Positions 11,936-23,057 of a DNA stretch of 64,000 nt are shown here, piece after piece (within the stretch, counting starts at the first letter, position 1; each line of letters starts with the position of its first letter). The stretch comes from Hoyosella levis (GTDB lineage: Bacteria; Actinomycetota; Actinomycetes; Mycobacteriales; Mycobacteriaceae): the NCBI RefSeq assembly GCF_026008515.1, contig NZ_BQYM01000016.1, forward strand, positions 1 to 64,000, read 5' to 3'. The translations under genes and the position numbers were made by a program. The notes under the pieces were generated by a model. It was not told where the DNA came from. It was given only the letters and a program-made list of their open reading frames with translations, and did no database searches.

Positions 11936-13255
11936 TCAGGCTGGCGAACCGCCACGACGTGTCCTGCTGCCCGGATCACGTCCTCCAGGCTCGGCGCGCC
12001 TATCGGGAAACGCTGGATAGCGCGCGACAAGCCCAGCAACATCAGCAGCGATCCGGCCAGGATCCTCGCCCCGGCAGGCGCGCGCGATCAGGCCCGCGAT
12101 CTCGGCCATGTCCGCAGTGCGAAAGCCCTGCGTTGTCACGGCCGCCGTCCCCACCCGTATTCCAGAAGGCGTGCGCGGCGGCATGGGATCGAACGGGACG
12201 GCACACTTGTTCAGGTAGATCCCCGCGCTCGCGCACAGTTCCTCGGCCCGCGCACCGTCCACGCCGAGAGGCTGCATGTCCGCCACCACCAGGTGCGTGT
12301 CCGTTCCCCCGCTGACGAGCCGCGCGCCGTGCCCCGCCAGCGCCTCCGCGAGAGCGCGTGCGTTCTCGATCATTCCTTGGGCGTAGTCCTTGAAGGGAGG
12401 TTGCGAGGCCTCGCGCAGCGCGACGGCCTTCGCGGCGATCGCGTGCATCGAGGGCCCGCTCTGGCTGAACGGGAAAACTGCCCGGTCAATGGCACGCGCA
12501 TGCTCGCTGCGACACAGGATCATGCCGCCGCGCGGGCCCCGCAGGCTCTTGTGTGTCGTCGTTGTCACGACATCGGCGAACGGCACGGGATTAGGAACCG
12601 CACCGCCAGCGACCAGGCCCATGATGTGCGCCGCATCGACCCACAGGATTGCTTCGATCTCGTCCGCGATCTCTCGGAACGCCTGGTAGTCAATGTTGCG
12701 CGGATAGGCCGTCGCGCCGCAGACAATGATGCGGGGCGCATGGATGCGCGCGATCTCGCGGACGGCCTCGTAGTCGATCTGCTCGGTCGCCCGGTCCACC
12801 TCGTAGGGCACGGGCGTGAACCAAGCGCCCGAGAAGCTGATGCGCGCGCCGTGCGTAAGGTGGCCGCCGTGCGCGAGGCTCAGCGCCATCACGGGATCAT
12901 CAGGCTTGGCAAAAGCCGCGTACACCGCGAGATTGGCGCTCGTCCCCGAGTGCGGCTGCACGTTGGCATGCTCAGCGCCAAACAGCGCCCGGGCGCGTTG
13001 CACCGCAAGGTCCTCGGCCCGATCGACTTGCTCGCAGCCGGGGTAGAACCGCTTGCCCACGAAGCCCTCGGCGTACTTCATGGACAGCGGGCTCGACAGC
13101 GCCGCCCGTACCGCAGGGCTAGCGTGGTTCTCGCTCGCGATCAGTTGCAGGCCCGCGGCCAGGCGTGCCGCTTCCCGATCAGCTATCTCGGCGATCTCGG
13201 GATCGGCAGCGGCGAGATCATCCCATTCCGGCACCCAGGACGGTGTTGTGCTCAC
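11936..13255 (-). CDS. glyA: Serine hydroxymethyltransferase
   Basis: PLP enzyme converting serine and tetrahydrofolate to glycine and methylene-THF. The 439-residue protein has the SHMT N-terminus (LQLIASENHAS, YAEGFVGKRFYPGCEQVD) and the PLP-lysine motif TTTTHKSLRGPRGG. The GTG at 13255 is chosen because AAAGGA lies 9 bases upstream; the longer ATG start at 13282 would overlap the sua5 stop. The last 40 residues are Arg/Gly-rich and look unstructured. It follows sua5 by 16 bases, so the two are probably one operon. Confidence 0.93.
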   Translation of the reverse strand: MSTTPSWVPEWDDLAAADPEIAEIADREAARLAAGLQLIASENHASPAVRAALSSPLSMKYAEGFVGKRFYPGCEQVDRAEDLAVQRARALFGAEHANVQPHSGTSANLAVYAAFAKPDDPVMALSLAHGGHLTHGARISFSGAWFTPVPYEVDRATEQIDYEAVREIARIHAPRIIVCGATAYPRNIDYQAFREIADEIEAILWVDAAHIMGLVAGGAVPNPVPFADVVTTTTHKSLRGPRGGMILCRSEHARAIDRAVFPFSQSGPSMHAIAAKAVALREASQPPFKDYAQGMIENARALAEALAGHGARLVSGGTDTHLVVADMQPLGVDGARAEELCASAGIYLNKCAVPFDPMPPRTPSGIRVGTAAVTTQGFRTADMAEIAGLIARACRGEDPGRIAADVAGLVARYPAFPDRRAEPGGRDPGSRTRRGGSPA

Positions 13256-13271
13256 GGGCGAGATCCTTTCA

Positions 13272-13937
13272 TCACGGTGCATCCGAGGGGGCGAGTTCGC
13301 CCGGTTTCATGCCGAGCACCTCCGCGACCTCCTCCACGCGAACGGCCCCCGCGCGCAGGACCCTTGGCCTGGTCCCGGTGAGGTCAACGATCGTCGATGC
13401 CTCCCCGCGCGGCGAGTCTCCGCCATCGAGATACACCGAGACCGCGTCCCCGAGCTGCTCCTCGGCATCCGCGGCGTTGGTGGCAGCAGGCTGCCCGGAC
13501 CGGTTCGCGCTGGAGACGCCCATCGGGCCGACCTCGCCGAGCACCTCGAGCGCCACCGGATGCAGGGGCATCCTGAGCATCACGGTCCCCCTGGTGTAGC
13601 CCAGGTCCCACGACAGCGACGGGGCATGCTCCACGACGAGGCTGAGCCCACCCGGCCAGAATGCCTCGACGAGCGAGCGCATCCTCGGCGGCACGGAGTA
13701 CACCAGTCCGTCGATGGTGTTCCATGAGCCCACGAGCACGGGAACCGGCATCTCCCGCCCGCGCCCCTTCGCCTCGAGGAGCGATCCCACCGCGTGCGAG
13801 TCGAACGCATCGCAGCCGATGCCATACACCGTGTCTGTTGGCATCACCACGAGGCGCCCGGCCTTGACGGCCTGCACCGCGGCCTCGATGCCCGCCGACC
13901 GGGAATCGGCCCTGCCGCAATCAAACACCGTACGCAC
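13272..13937 (-). CDS. L-threonylcarbamoyladenylate synthase (Sua5/YciO/YrdC family)
   Basis: Makes threonylcarbamoyl-AMP from threonine, bicarbonate and ATP, the first step of the t6A37 modification of ANN-decoding tRNAs. The single YrdC domain of 221 residues carries PTDTVYGIG (about 33-41), a KGR element and SSANRSG. The long C-terminal Sua5 domain is absent, so it is of the short TsaC-like or short Sua5 form. It sits between prmC and glyA, the usual actinobacterial neighbourhood. Confidence 0.92.
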   Translation of the reverse strand: MRTVFDCGRADSRSAGIEAAVQAVKAGRLVVMPTDTVYGIGCDAFDSHAVGSLLEAKGRGREMPVPVLVGSWNTIDGLVYSVPPRMRSLVEAFWPGGLSLVVEHAPSLSWDLGYTRGTVMLRMPLHPVALEVLGEVGPMGVSSANRSGQPAATNAADAEEQLGDAVSVYLDGGDSPRGEASTIVDLTGTRPRVLRAGAVRVEEVAEVLGMKPGELAPSDAP

Positions 13938-13987
13938 GATCCCTCATCTCCCGCCGCGCCATGCCCCGGACAGGCATGCCTGGTAGT

Positions 13988-14872
13988 TCAACTCGTTGTC
14001 CCGATCGTACGGATGGCCGAGATGAACCGTGGTCGGCCGGCGAGGTCGAGATGCTGCTCGATCTCGCGGAAGCCCTTGGTGGCCTCCACGATACCGATCG
14101 CCCCGGGACCGTTGCTGTCGTCATGCTCGATCGCCAGGCCGCCGCCGGGGCGAAGCAGGCGCTCGGCGGTGCGCACCAAGGGCCTGATGACGTCGAGCCC
14201 GTCCTCGCCCGCGAACACCGCACGGCGGGGCTCGTGCCGCGCCACCTCCGCCGCCACCTCACTGCGCTCGGGCACATACGGTGGATTCGAGATCACCAGG
14301 TCAACAATGCCGGAGAGCCCCTTGAGCAGGTCCGGTGCAGTGGCGTCGGCCTCGTGCAGCGTGATCGCCGTATCGCCGGCGGCCTGCCGGGCACCGGCAT
14401 TGCGCTGCAGCCACGGCAATGCGCCTTTGTCGATCTCCACAGCATGAACCCGGGCGTCGGGGCGCGCGTGCGCTATCGCCAGTGCCAGCGCCCCGGACCC
14501 GGCGCAGAGATCCACTACCACTGGCGGATGCATGCCGCACATCTCGAGGTAGCCGAGCGCCCAGGCATACATTAGTTCCGTCTCGGGGCGCGGGATGAAC
14601 ACCCCCGGCCCGACGGCTAGATCGACCTCGCCCATCAGGGCGGTCCCGGTGAGGTATTGCAGCGGGACCCGTTCCGACCGCTGCGCCACGAGCTCCTGCA
14701 GCCTCGAGGCCTGATCGTCCGTGAGGAACGGGATGAACGCTATCCTCCCCCGATCCACCTCGAGCACATGCGCAACGAGGAGCTCGGCATCGACCCGGGG
14801 GCTTGGCACACCAGCACAAGCAAGCGTCGCGGCAGTGGAGGAGATAACGGAACGAACAGGTTGTCGAGTCAC
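13988..14872 (-). CDS. prmC: Release factor glutamine methyltransferase PrmC (HemK)
   Basis: Methylates the Gln of the GGQ motif in release factors RF1 and RF2 using SAM. The 294-residue protein has an N-terminal helical domain (LVAHVLEVDR...) and a Rossmann methyltransferase domain with VVDLCAGSGALALAIA as motif I and the catalytic NPPY motif in DLVISNPPYVPERSEV. The start codon is GTG. Its substrate gene prfA lies 0.8 kb upstream, separated by one gene on the other strand. Confidence 0.94.
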   Translation of the reverse strand: MTRQPVRSVISSTAATLACAGVPSPRVDAELLVAHVLEVDRGRIAFIPFLTDDQASRLQELVAQRSERVPLQYLTGTALMGEVDLAVGPGVFIPRPETELMYAWALGYLEMCGMHPPVVVDLCAGSGALALAIAHARPDARVHAVEIDKGALPWLQRNAGARQAAGDTAITLHEADATAPDLLKGLSGIVDLVISNPPYVPERSEVAAEVARHEPRRAVFAGEDGLDVIRPLVRTAERLLRPGGGLAIEHDDSNGPGAIGIVEATKGFREIEQHLDLAGRPRFISAIRTIGTTS

Positions 14873-14980
14873 CTCTCTAGGTTCGCACGCGAGGAGTTGC
14901 GCAACAGAACGATGACACTCTCAATTTCTCGACGTGTCTCGGATAGCCTAGGCACGGACGCACATCTACGGGAGGTACAC

Positions 14981-15463
14981 ATGACGCTCCAGGCACCAGC
15001 ACGACGCGCCGGACTAGCACTCACCGGCGCCACGATCGTTGCGGTCGCGGCGGCGCAGGGCGCCACTGCCAAGCCCTTCGACACGCCACCGACTCCCGCG
15101 CTCTGCGCCAGCGGCCTCGCCGTCCCGCAGACGTTCGTGGAGGACGCGGCCAACTCGCTGCCGCCGGGCACGATCACCTACGTGATCAACGAGCAGGGCG
15201 GCCCCGGCGCGATGGTGGCCTGGGTCAACGTGGACAGCGTCCAGACGGGGCAGGTGCGCTTCGGCACCGCTGAGCTCGAGCCCACCCCGATCGGCGACGA
15301 TGCCCTGGCCCCGATCGCCGTGGTCGAGACCGGCGAGGGAACAGTCCTGTCGGCGATGCTCGGGGCATACGAGAACGCCCAGGGCGAGACATGCATCCTG
15401 CTGCCTGGTTTCACCAGCGATGACGTGCCCGGCGCCGCAGCCGAGGTCGAGCCCAGCGCTTAA
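14981..15463 (+). CDS. Small predicted secreted protein, unknown function
   Basis: A 160-residue protein I do not recognise. ATG 14981 has a strong GGGAGG site 5 bases upstream. Residues 1-30 look like a signal peptide: MTLQAPARR, then a hydrophobic run (AGLALTGATIVAVAAA), then a small-residue cleavage region (AQGATAKP). The mature part has two Cys (in ALCASGL and GETCILL) that could form one disulphide, and is Ala/Thr/Glu/Val-rich with no Lys. It is inserted on the plus strand between prmC and prfA, which are both on the minus strand. A terminator follows its stop codon. Confidence 0.7.
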   Translation: MTLQAPARRAGLALTGATIVAVAAAQGATAKPFDTPPTPALCASGLAVPQTFVEDAANSLPPGTITYVINEQGGPGAMVAWVNVDSVQTGQVRFGTAELEPTPIGDDALAPIAVVETGEGTVLSAMLGAYENAQGETCILLPGFTSDDVPGAAAEVEPSA

Positions 15464-15503
15464 ACCGACGAGGAGATCGCGCTCCGTTTGCTGATCGAGC
15501 AGC

Positions 15504-15535
15504 CCGCCCCGATGGCTTGTCGTGCCCCGGGGCGG
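15504..15535 (+). terminator. Rho-independent terminator after the secreted protein gene
   Basis: Perfect 8-bp inverted repeat (CCGCCCCG at 15504-15511, CGGGGCGG at 15528-15535) with a 16-base loop and three T residues after it, 40 bases past the stop at 15463. It fits termination of the plus-strand gene; the T tract is short, as is usual in high-GC actinobacteria. Confidence 0.55.
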
Positions 15536-15642
15536 TTTGCTTGTCGCGACTGCCTCACCCTATTTGTTGCCGCGCCAATGCCTACCGTGCTGGAGAGCGA
15601 GGCGACAGCAAGCGGGGCGAGCCGGAATTCCAGGTCACGGGC

Positions 15643-16722
15643 TCATTCAGCCTGGAGCCGTGCTTGCCGGTCGGCTTCGCGCAGCGCCTCGACGACAGCA
15701 TCAAGCTCACCGCTGAGCACGGTATCGAGATTGTGTGCCTTGAAACCGATGCGGTGGTCCGCGATCCGGTTCTCGGGGAAGTTGTAGGTGCGGATCCGCT
15801 CTGACCGGTCGACGGTACGTACCTGGCTCTTGCGTCCTGCCGATGCCTCGGCGACAGCTTCCTCCTCGGCGAGCGCTTGCAGCCTTGCCGCAAGGACGTG
15901 CATGGCACGGTTCTTGTTCTGCAGCTGGGATCGCTCGTTCTGGCAGCTCACCACGATGCCAGTCGGCAGGTGGGTCAGCCGCACCGCGGAATCCGTGGTG
16001 TTGACACCCTGCCCGCCCTTGCCTGACGCGCGGAACACGTCGAGGCGCACGTCGCCCTCGTCGATCTGTACCGCTTCCGCCTCCTCGGGCTCCGGGATCA
16101 CATAGACCCCGGCGGCGGAGGTGTGGATCCGGCCCTGCGACTCGGTGACCGGCACCCGCTGGACGCGATGCACTCCACCCTCGAACTTGAGCCGGGACCA
16201 GACGCCGTCTGGCGCGTCACCACGGGACTTGATGGAGAGGGTGATGTCCTTGAAACCGCCGAGGTCTGATTCGACGGAATCGAGGATCTCTGTCTTCCAG
16301 CCCTGGCGCTCGGCATACTTGAGATACATCCGCGCGAGATCTGCTGCGAACAGCGCGGATTCCTCGCCTCCCTCCCCCGACTTGACCTCGAGCACGATGT
16401 CGTCGGCATCGTGGGGGTCTCGGGGCGCGAGCATGTCGGTGAGGTCGTGCTGGAGCGCGCCGACCACTTCCTCGAGCTCGACGACCTCGCCGGCAAAGCT
16501 GGAATCATCGCGAGCGAGCTCCCGCGCGACCGCGAGATCGCCCTCGGCCGCAGCGAGCTTCCGGTATGTCGCCATGATCGGGCCGAGCTGGGCATAGCGC
16601 TTGGCCGCCTTGCGCGCGGCCGCGGCGTCGTCGTGCAGGGATGGGTCGGCCAGTTGCTGCTCGAGGCCCTCGTACTCGGCGATGACGTCGTCGACCGCCG
16701 ATGGCTTGTTCACCGTGCTCAT
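15643..16722 (-). CDS. prfA: Peptide chain release factor 1
   Basis: Recognises UAA and UAG stop codons and triggers peptide release on the ribosome. The 359-residue length is normal. The catalytic motif is in [16 protein letters not shown], whose Gln is the expected PrmC target. The acidic [11 protein letters not shown] element of domain 1 and the C-terminal [18 protein letters not shown] pattern are also typical. It is downstream of rpmE and rho, with a 120-base gap before it. Confidence 0.97.
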   Translation of the reverse strand: MSTVNKPSAVDDVIAEYEGLEQQLADPSLHDDAAAARKAAKRYAQLGPIMATYRKLAAAEGDLAVARELARDDSSFAGEVVELEEVVGALQHDLTDMLAPRDPHDADDIVLEVKSGEGGEESALFAADLARMYLKYAERQGWKTEILDSVESDLGGFKDITLSIKSRGDAPDGVWSRLKFEGGVHRVQRVPVTESQGRIHTSAAGVYVIPEPEEAEAVQIDEGDVRLDVFRASGKGGQGVNTTDSAVRLTHLPTGIVVSCQNERSQLQNKNRAMHVLAARLQALAEEEAVAEASAGRKSQVRTVDRSERIRTYNFPENRIADHRIGFKAHNLDTVLSGELDAVVEALREADRQARLQAE

Positions 16723-16842
16723 TGCCTCACCGTGGTCCGTTCCGCGGCCGCTGCTGCAGCGCGGTCGATCTGGGGAAGTGGTCCTATCAAAAGCACCACG
16801 CCCGATCCATGCATCGGCACGGAACGGGCGTGGTGGGGAGAG

Positions 16843-17070
16843 CTAGTTTGCTGCGGTCTTGCGCTGGCGCTTGCCGTAGCGAGCCTCGAAGCGGGCGACG
16901 CGACCACCGGTGTCGAGGATCTTCTGCTTGCCCGTGTAGAACGGGTGGCACTCGGAGCACACTTCGACCGTGATCTGCGGGCGACCTGCGGCACTGCGGG
17001 TCTCGAAGGTGTTTCCACAACCACACAGGACGGTGGTGTCGGAGTACTCGGGATGGATATCCTTCTTCAT
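16843..17070 (-). CDS. rpmE: 50S ribosomal protein L31 (zinc-binding form)
   Basis: Bridging protein of the large ribosomal subunit. The 75-residue protein keeps all four zinc ligands: Cys16, Cys18, Cys38 and Cys41 (CGC and CSEC motifs). It is therefore the C+ form that is expressed when zinc is sufficient; no Zur box was seen before it. The tail is basic (KRQRKTAAN). It sits between rho and prfA, as in other Actinobacteria. Confidence 0.97.
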   Translation of the reverse strand: MKKDIHPEYSDTTVLCGCGNTFETRSAAGRPQITVEVCSECHPFYTGKQKILDTGGRVARFEARYGKRQRKTAAN

Positions 17071-17147
17071 TGTTCCTCTTTCGTCTCGAGCCGCCGGGTC
17101 GGATCCACCGGGGGTGGAACCGTGAACCGGAACTCATCGGGGTCGAC

Positions 17148-17175
17148 CAAGTATGCCAGACAGTTCCGTCAACAA
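17148..17175 (-). promoter_or_regulatory. Candidate rpmE promoter
   Basis: In the 130 bases between the rho stop and rpmE the minus strand has TTGTTG (17170-17175), a 16-base spacer and TACTTG (17148-17153). It would give rpmE-prfA its own transcript with a leader of about 70 bases. A weak match; no strong terminator for rho was seen here. Confidence 0.3.
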
Positions 17176-17200
17176 GGAATCTGGCGATTCTAGTCCCGGC

Positions 17201-19297
17201 CTAGTCGGTGTCTCCCATGCCGGGAGCGGTCTTTGCTACCTGCATGAGGAACTCGACATTGTTCTTCGTCTTGCGCAGACGATCAACAAGCAGGTCGATG
17301 GCCTGGTGGGAGTCGAGCCCGGACAGCACTCGCCTCAGCTTGTGCAGAACAGCGAACTCGTCCGCTCCGAGGAGCAGGTCGTCGCGCCGCGTGCCGGACG
17401 GGATCACATCCACCGCCGGGAACACCCGGCGCTCAGCGATGCGCCGATCAAGCTTGAGCTCGGCGTTGCCAGTGCCCTTGAACTCCTCGAAGATGACCGT
17501 GTCGCCCTGGGAACCAGTCTCGACCATCGCGGTCGCGATGATCGTGAGCGAACCGCCCTCCTCGATGTTGCGCGCCGCGCCGAGGAACCGCTTCGGTGGA
17601 TACAGCGCGGTCGAATCGACACCGCCGGAGAGGATCCGGCCAGAGGCAGGCGAGGAGTTGTTGTAGGCACGCCCGAGCCTGGTGATCGAGTCGAGCAGCA
17701 CAACGACGTCCTTGCCGATCTCCACCAGGCGCTTGGCCCGCTCGATCGCCAGTTCCGCCACCGACGTGTGATCCGACGGCGGACGGTCGAAGGTCGAGGC
17801 AATGACCTCGCCCTTGACCGAGCGCTGCATGTCCGTGACTTCCTCGGGCCGCTCGTCGACCAGGACGACCATCAGGTAGCACTCGGGGTTGTTGACCGCG
17901 ATCGCGTTCGCGACATCCTGCAGGATCGTCGTCTTGCCAGCCTTCGGCGGACTGACGATGAGCGCGCGCTGCCCCTTGCCGATCGGCATGATCAGATCGA
18001 TGATGCGCGTGGTCAGGATATTCGGAGTTGTCTCGAGGCGCAGCCGCTGGTTCGGGTAGAGCGGCGTGAGCTTGCTGAAGTCGGGACGCTTGCGCGCCTG
18101 CTCCGGCGAGACGCCGTTGACGGTGTCAAGCCGGACGAGCGGATTGAACTTCTGCCGCTGGCTGCCCTGCTCGCCATCCTTGGGGAGGCGGACGGCACCG
18201 GTGATCGCATCGCCCCGGCGCAAGCCATTCTTGCGCACCATGTTCATCGAGACGTAGACGTCGTTCTGACCCGCGAGGTAGCCCGAGGTGCGCACGAAGG
18301 CATAGTTGTCGAGCACGTCGAGAATACCGGCGACCGGCTGCAGGACATCGTCCTCGCGGACCTCGGTATCGTTCGAGTCGGGGCCGCGATCGCTGCCACG
18401 GTTCCGGCGCCGCTCGCGGAACCTGCGGCCGCGCCGCCCGCCGCGCCCGGACTCATCATCATCCTGGTCGCGCGGGCCGTTGTCGCGGTCCCGGTTCTGG
18501 CCCTGGTTGCCGCCCCGCTGCTGGTTGCCGCCGCGCTGCTGGCCATCCTCGCGCTGCTGGTTGTCGCCGCGCTGCTGGTTGTCGCCCTGGCGCGAGCCAT
18601 CCTGCTGGCCGCCCTGGCGCTGGTTCTGGTCGGATCGCTGGTTCTGGTCCGAGTCGCGGCGGTCTCCCCCGCGCTGCCGACGACGGGACCCGGAATCGCC
18701 ACGCTCCCCGCCCTGGTCAGCAGGGCGTTGCTGCGGGTCACCCGAGCGCTGGGATTCCCCCGAGCGCTGCGAGTCGCTTGAACGCTGCGAGGCACCGTCC
18801 TGATCGCGGGACTGACCGGAAGGATTCTTCTCGTTCGCCTCCCGCGGAGCACCTCCGCCAGCATCCGCGCGCGGCGTTGCTTGGTCGGCGGTGGGGGCCG
18901 GAGAGGATTCCGCCGCAGGTGCCTTGGTCGCGCGCCGCGACCTTCCCCGGCCGGAATCGTTCTCGCCGCCCGCGGGAGCATCAGGTCCGCTCGGCGCTAC
19001 CGCGTCCGGGCTGGCCTTGTCCTGGCCCTCGGGCTTGTCCTGCTTTCCCGGCTTGTCCTCGGGAGTCTTCGATGCTGCCGGGCCCGAGCCCGCGCGCTGG
19101 CGTTCCTCGATGGCGGCGATCAGTTCGCCCTTGCGCATGCCCGAGGTGCCCCGGATCCCTAGGCTTCCGGCAAGCGCGCGCAGTTCGGCAAGCAACATGC
19201 CGGATAGTCCTTCCTTGCGCCTGGACTGGGCTCGTTTGGTCGCGGCAGCAACGGCGGCATCGGTTTCTGGACTGGTCATGAGGTCCGTTTCTGTCAC
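17201..19297 (-). CDS. rho: Transcription termination factor Rho with long disordered insertion
   Basis: Hexameric RNA helicase that terminates transcription. The GTG at 19297 (AAAGGA 5 bases upstream) gives a 698-residue protein beginning MTETDLM, which lines up with M. tuberculosis Rho (MTDTDLI). Domains are: N-terminal helical/SAP-like part (about 20-70, LRALAGSLGIRGTSGMRKGELIA); a Gln/Arg/Gly/Asp-rich region without hydrophobic residues (about 70-310) with tandem NQQRGG-like units; the OB-fold RNA-binding domain (GILDVLDNYAFVRTSGY); and the RecA-like ATPase with Walker A SPPKAGKTT near 450. Long arginine-rich insertions are known in actinobacterial Rho, where they add RNA binding; this one is among the longer ones. 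Confidence 0.95.
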   Translation of the reverse strand: MTETDLMTSPETDAAVAAATKRAQSRRKEGLSGMLLAELRALAGSLGIRGTSGMRKGELIAAIEERQRAGSGPAASKTPEDKPGKQDKPEGQDKASPDAVAPSGPDAPAGGENDSGRGRSRRATKAPAAESSPAPTADQATPRADAGGGAPREANEKNPSGQSRDQDGASQRSSDSQRSGESQRSGDPQQRPADQGGERGDSGSRRRQRGGDRRDSDQNQRSDQNQRQGGQQDGSRQGDNQQRGDNQQREDGQQRGGNQQRGGNQGQNRDRDNGPRDQDDDESGRGGRRGRRFRERRRNRGSDRGPDSNDTEVREDDVLQPVAGILDVLDNYAFVRTSGYLAGQNDVYVSMNMVRKNGLRRGDAITGAVRLPKDGEQGSQRQKFNPLVRLDTVNGVSPEQARKRPDFSKLTPLYPNQRLRLETTPNILTTRIIDLIMPIGKGQRALIVSPPKAGKTTILQDVANAIAVNNPECYLMVVLVDERPEEVTDMQRSVKGEVIASTFDRPPSDHTSVAELAIERAKRLVEIGKDVVVLLDSITRLGRAYNNSSPASGRILSGGVDSTALYPPKRFLGAARNIEEGGSLTIIATAMVETGSQGDTVIFEEFKGTGNAELKLDRRIAERRVFPAVDVIPSGTRRDDLLLGADEFAVLHKLRRVLSGLDSHQAIDLLVDRLRKTKNNVEFLMQVAKTAPGMGDTD

Positions 19298-19672
19298 GGA
19301 GTTCCTTTCGTTCCTCCAAACGCCCGGCAGGGTCGTGGAGGTTCTTCCCGAAACCCAGCGTGTGATCTGGGATCCGAGGTGCCACACGTTCACCATGTGG
19401 AAATTCCTGCTGATTCGCGGTCACATCTCGTGCGCGCTTGGGAAGGACGTGCTGTCATCACCATCGCCATGCCTGGGCTTCCGGGCAGACCGCACAGCAC
19501 TCGCGCTCAGGCGACGGGCCTCTGCCCCACATGCCACAGAGAGCGTGCAGGCGATTACCTTGCTAGCAACACACATGCGCAGGGAACCTATTCCCGAGCG
19601 GCGATGTGCGAGGTGAATCCTCTTCGAACAATAACAGATCAGTACAGGCCCCGAAACCGGACTCACCGGCGG
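19298..19672 (-). promoter_or_regulatory. Long rho leader region with two small palindromes
   Basis: The 375 bases between thrB and rho hold no reading frame I can support. On the way to rho there are two perfect inverted repeats: GGGAA-CCTA-TTCCC (19582-19595) and the 10-base palindrome TTGCTAGCAA (19560-19569). Rho genes in many bacteria are autoregulated through a long untranslated leader, so this stretch could be that leader; this is inference. No convincing -35/-10 pair was found. Confidence 0.35.
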
Positions 19673-21728
<2,056 letters not shown>

Positions 21729-21729
<1 letters not shown>

Positions 21730-23057
21730 TATTCAGAAGTACCTTCCAGTCGGATCACGCTGGTCACAGCATGGACGAATTCCCGGCCCTGCAACGCTGC
21801 GACGGTCTTCGACAACGAATCATCCGAGGCGCGGTGCGTCACGACGACCAGCGAGGCTGCTTCCTCGCTTCCGGTCTGGCGCACAGTGGAGATGCTCACG
21901 CCGTGGTTGGCGAACTCCTGGGCGACCGCGGCGAGGACGCCAGTGCGGTCAGCGACCTCCATGCGCACGTAGTAGCGAGTGGGCGTGGATCCGATGGACA
22001 GGATCGGTAGCTTCGCGTAGATGGACTCGTCGGGCCCCTTGCCGCCGTGCACCTTGTTGCGCGCCGCGGAGACCAGGTCACCGAGCACGGCGGAGGCCGT
22101 CGGGCCTCCCCCGGCGCCCTGCCCGTAGAACATGAGGCGCCCTGCGGCCTCGGCCTCGACGACTACTGCATTGAACGCGCCGTTGACGGCGGCGAGCGGA
22201 TGCTCCAGCGGGACCAGTGCCGGGTACACGCGGGCGGAGACTTGCTGCTTGCCCTCGTCGTCGATGACTCGCTCGCAGATAGCGAGCAGCTTGATTGTGC
22301 AGTCGAGGTCCGCGGCGGAGGCGAGATCCTCGGAGGTGATGTTGCTGATCCCCTCGCGATACACGTCGGACGCTGTCACCCGGGTGTGGAAGGCGATCGA
22401 GGCGAGGATGGCGGCCTTGGCGGCGGCGTCGTATCCCTCGACATCGGCGGTGGGGTCAGCCTCGGCGTAGCCAAGCCGCCGCGCGTCGGCGAGCATCTCG
22501 GAGTAGTCAGCCCCGGTCTCGCCCATCGCGGACAGGATGTAATTGGTGGTGCCGTTGACGATGCCCACGACGCGGTCCACCCGGTCCCCGGCGAGCGATT
22601 GCATGAGGGGCCGGACAACGGGGATCGCGCCGGCGACCGCTGCCTCGAAGTAGAGGTCGAGATCCGCAGCGTCGGCCACGGCAGCAAGCTCGCCGGTGTA
22701 GTCGGCGAGCAGGGCCTTGTTCGCGGTGACCACGGACTTGCCGGTGTTGAGGGAGTTGAGGATCAGCGTGCGAACGGGCTCGATCCCGCCAAAGACCTCG
22801 ACGACGATATCGACATCGTCGCGGGCGACGAGCGCCGCGGGATCATCGGTGAGCAGCTCGATCGGAACGCCGCGGTCCGGGGTGACGTTGCGCACGGCGA
22901 TGCCCTTGAGCTCCAGTCGCGCGCCCACCCGTGCCTGGAAGTCGTCGGCATGCTCGGACAGCAGGCGCACCACCTCGCTACCGACGTTGCCCAATCCGAG
23001 CACGGCGATTCCGAGAGTCCGCTCGGGCACCATGCCACTAGCCTGTTCGCTACTCAT
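21729..23057 (-). CDS. hom: Homoserine dehydrogenase
   Basis: Reduces aspartate semialdehyde to homoserine with NAD(P)H. From ATG 23057 (GGAGG 4 bases upstream) the protein is 442 residues: Rossmann motif GLGNVG at 21-26, catalytic core around [21 protein letters not shown], and a C-terminal ACT domain (about 350-430, [19 protein letters not shown]) that usually gives feedback control by threonine. A longer frame starts at 23183 but would overlap lysA by 130 bases. The ATG overlaps the lysA stop (ATGA). Confidence 0.96.

Noticed and set aside
18470-18640. Repeats in rho as a CRISPR or minisatellite array
   Set aside because: Units are short, in frame and code for a Gln/Arg/Gly region of Rho; there are no spacers of constant length.
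19421-19666. Small minus-strand frame in the rho leader
   Set aside because: GTG start without ribosome site; composition unlike neighbouring genes; more simply an untranslated leader.
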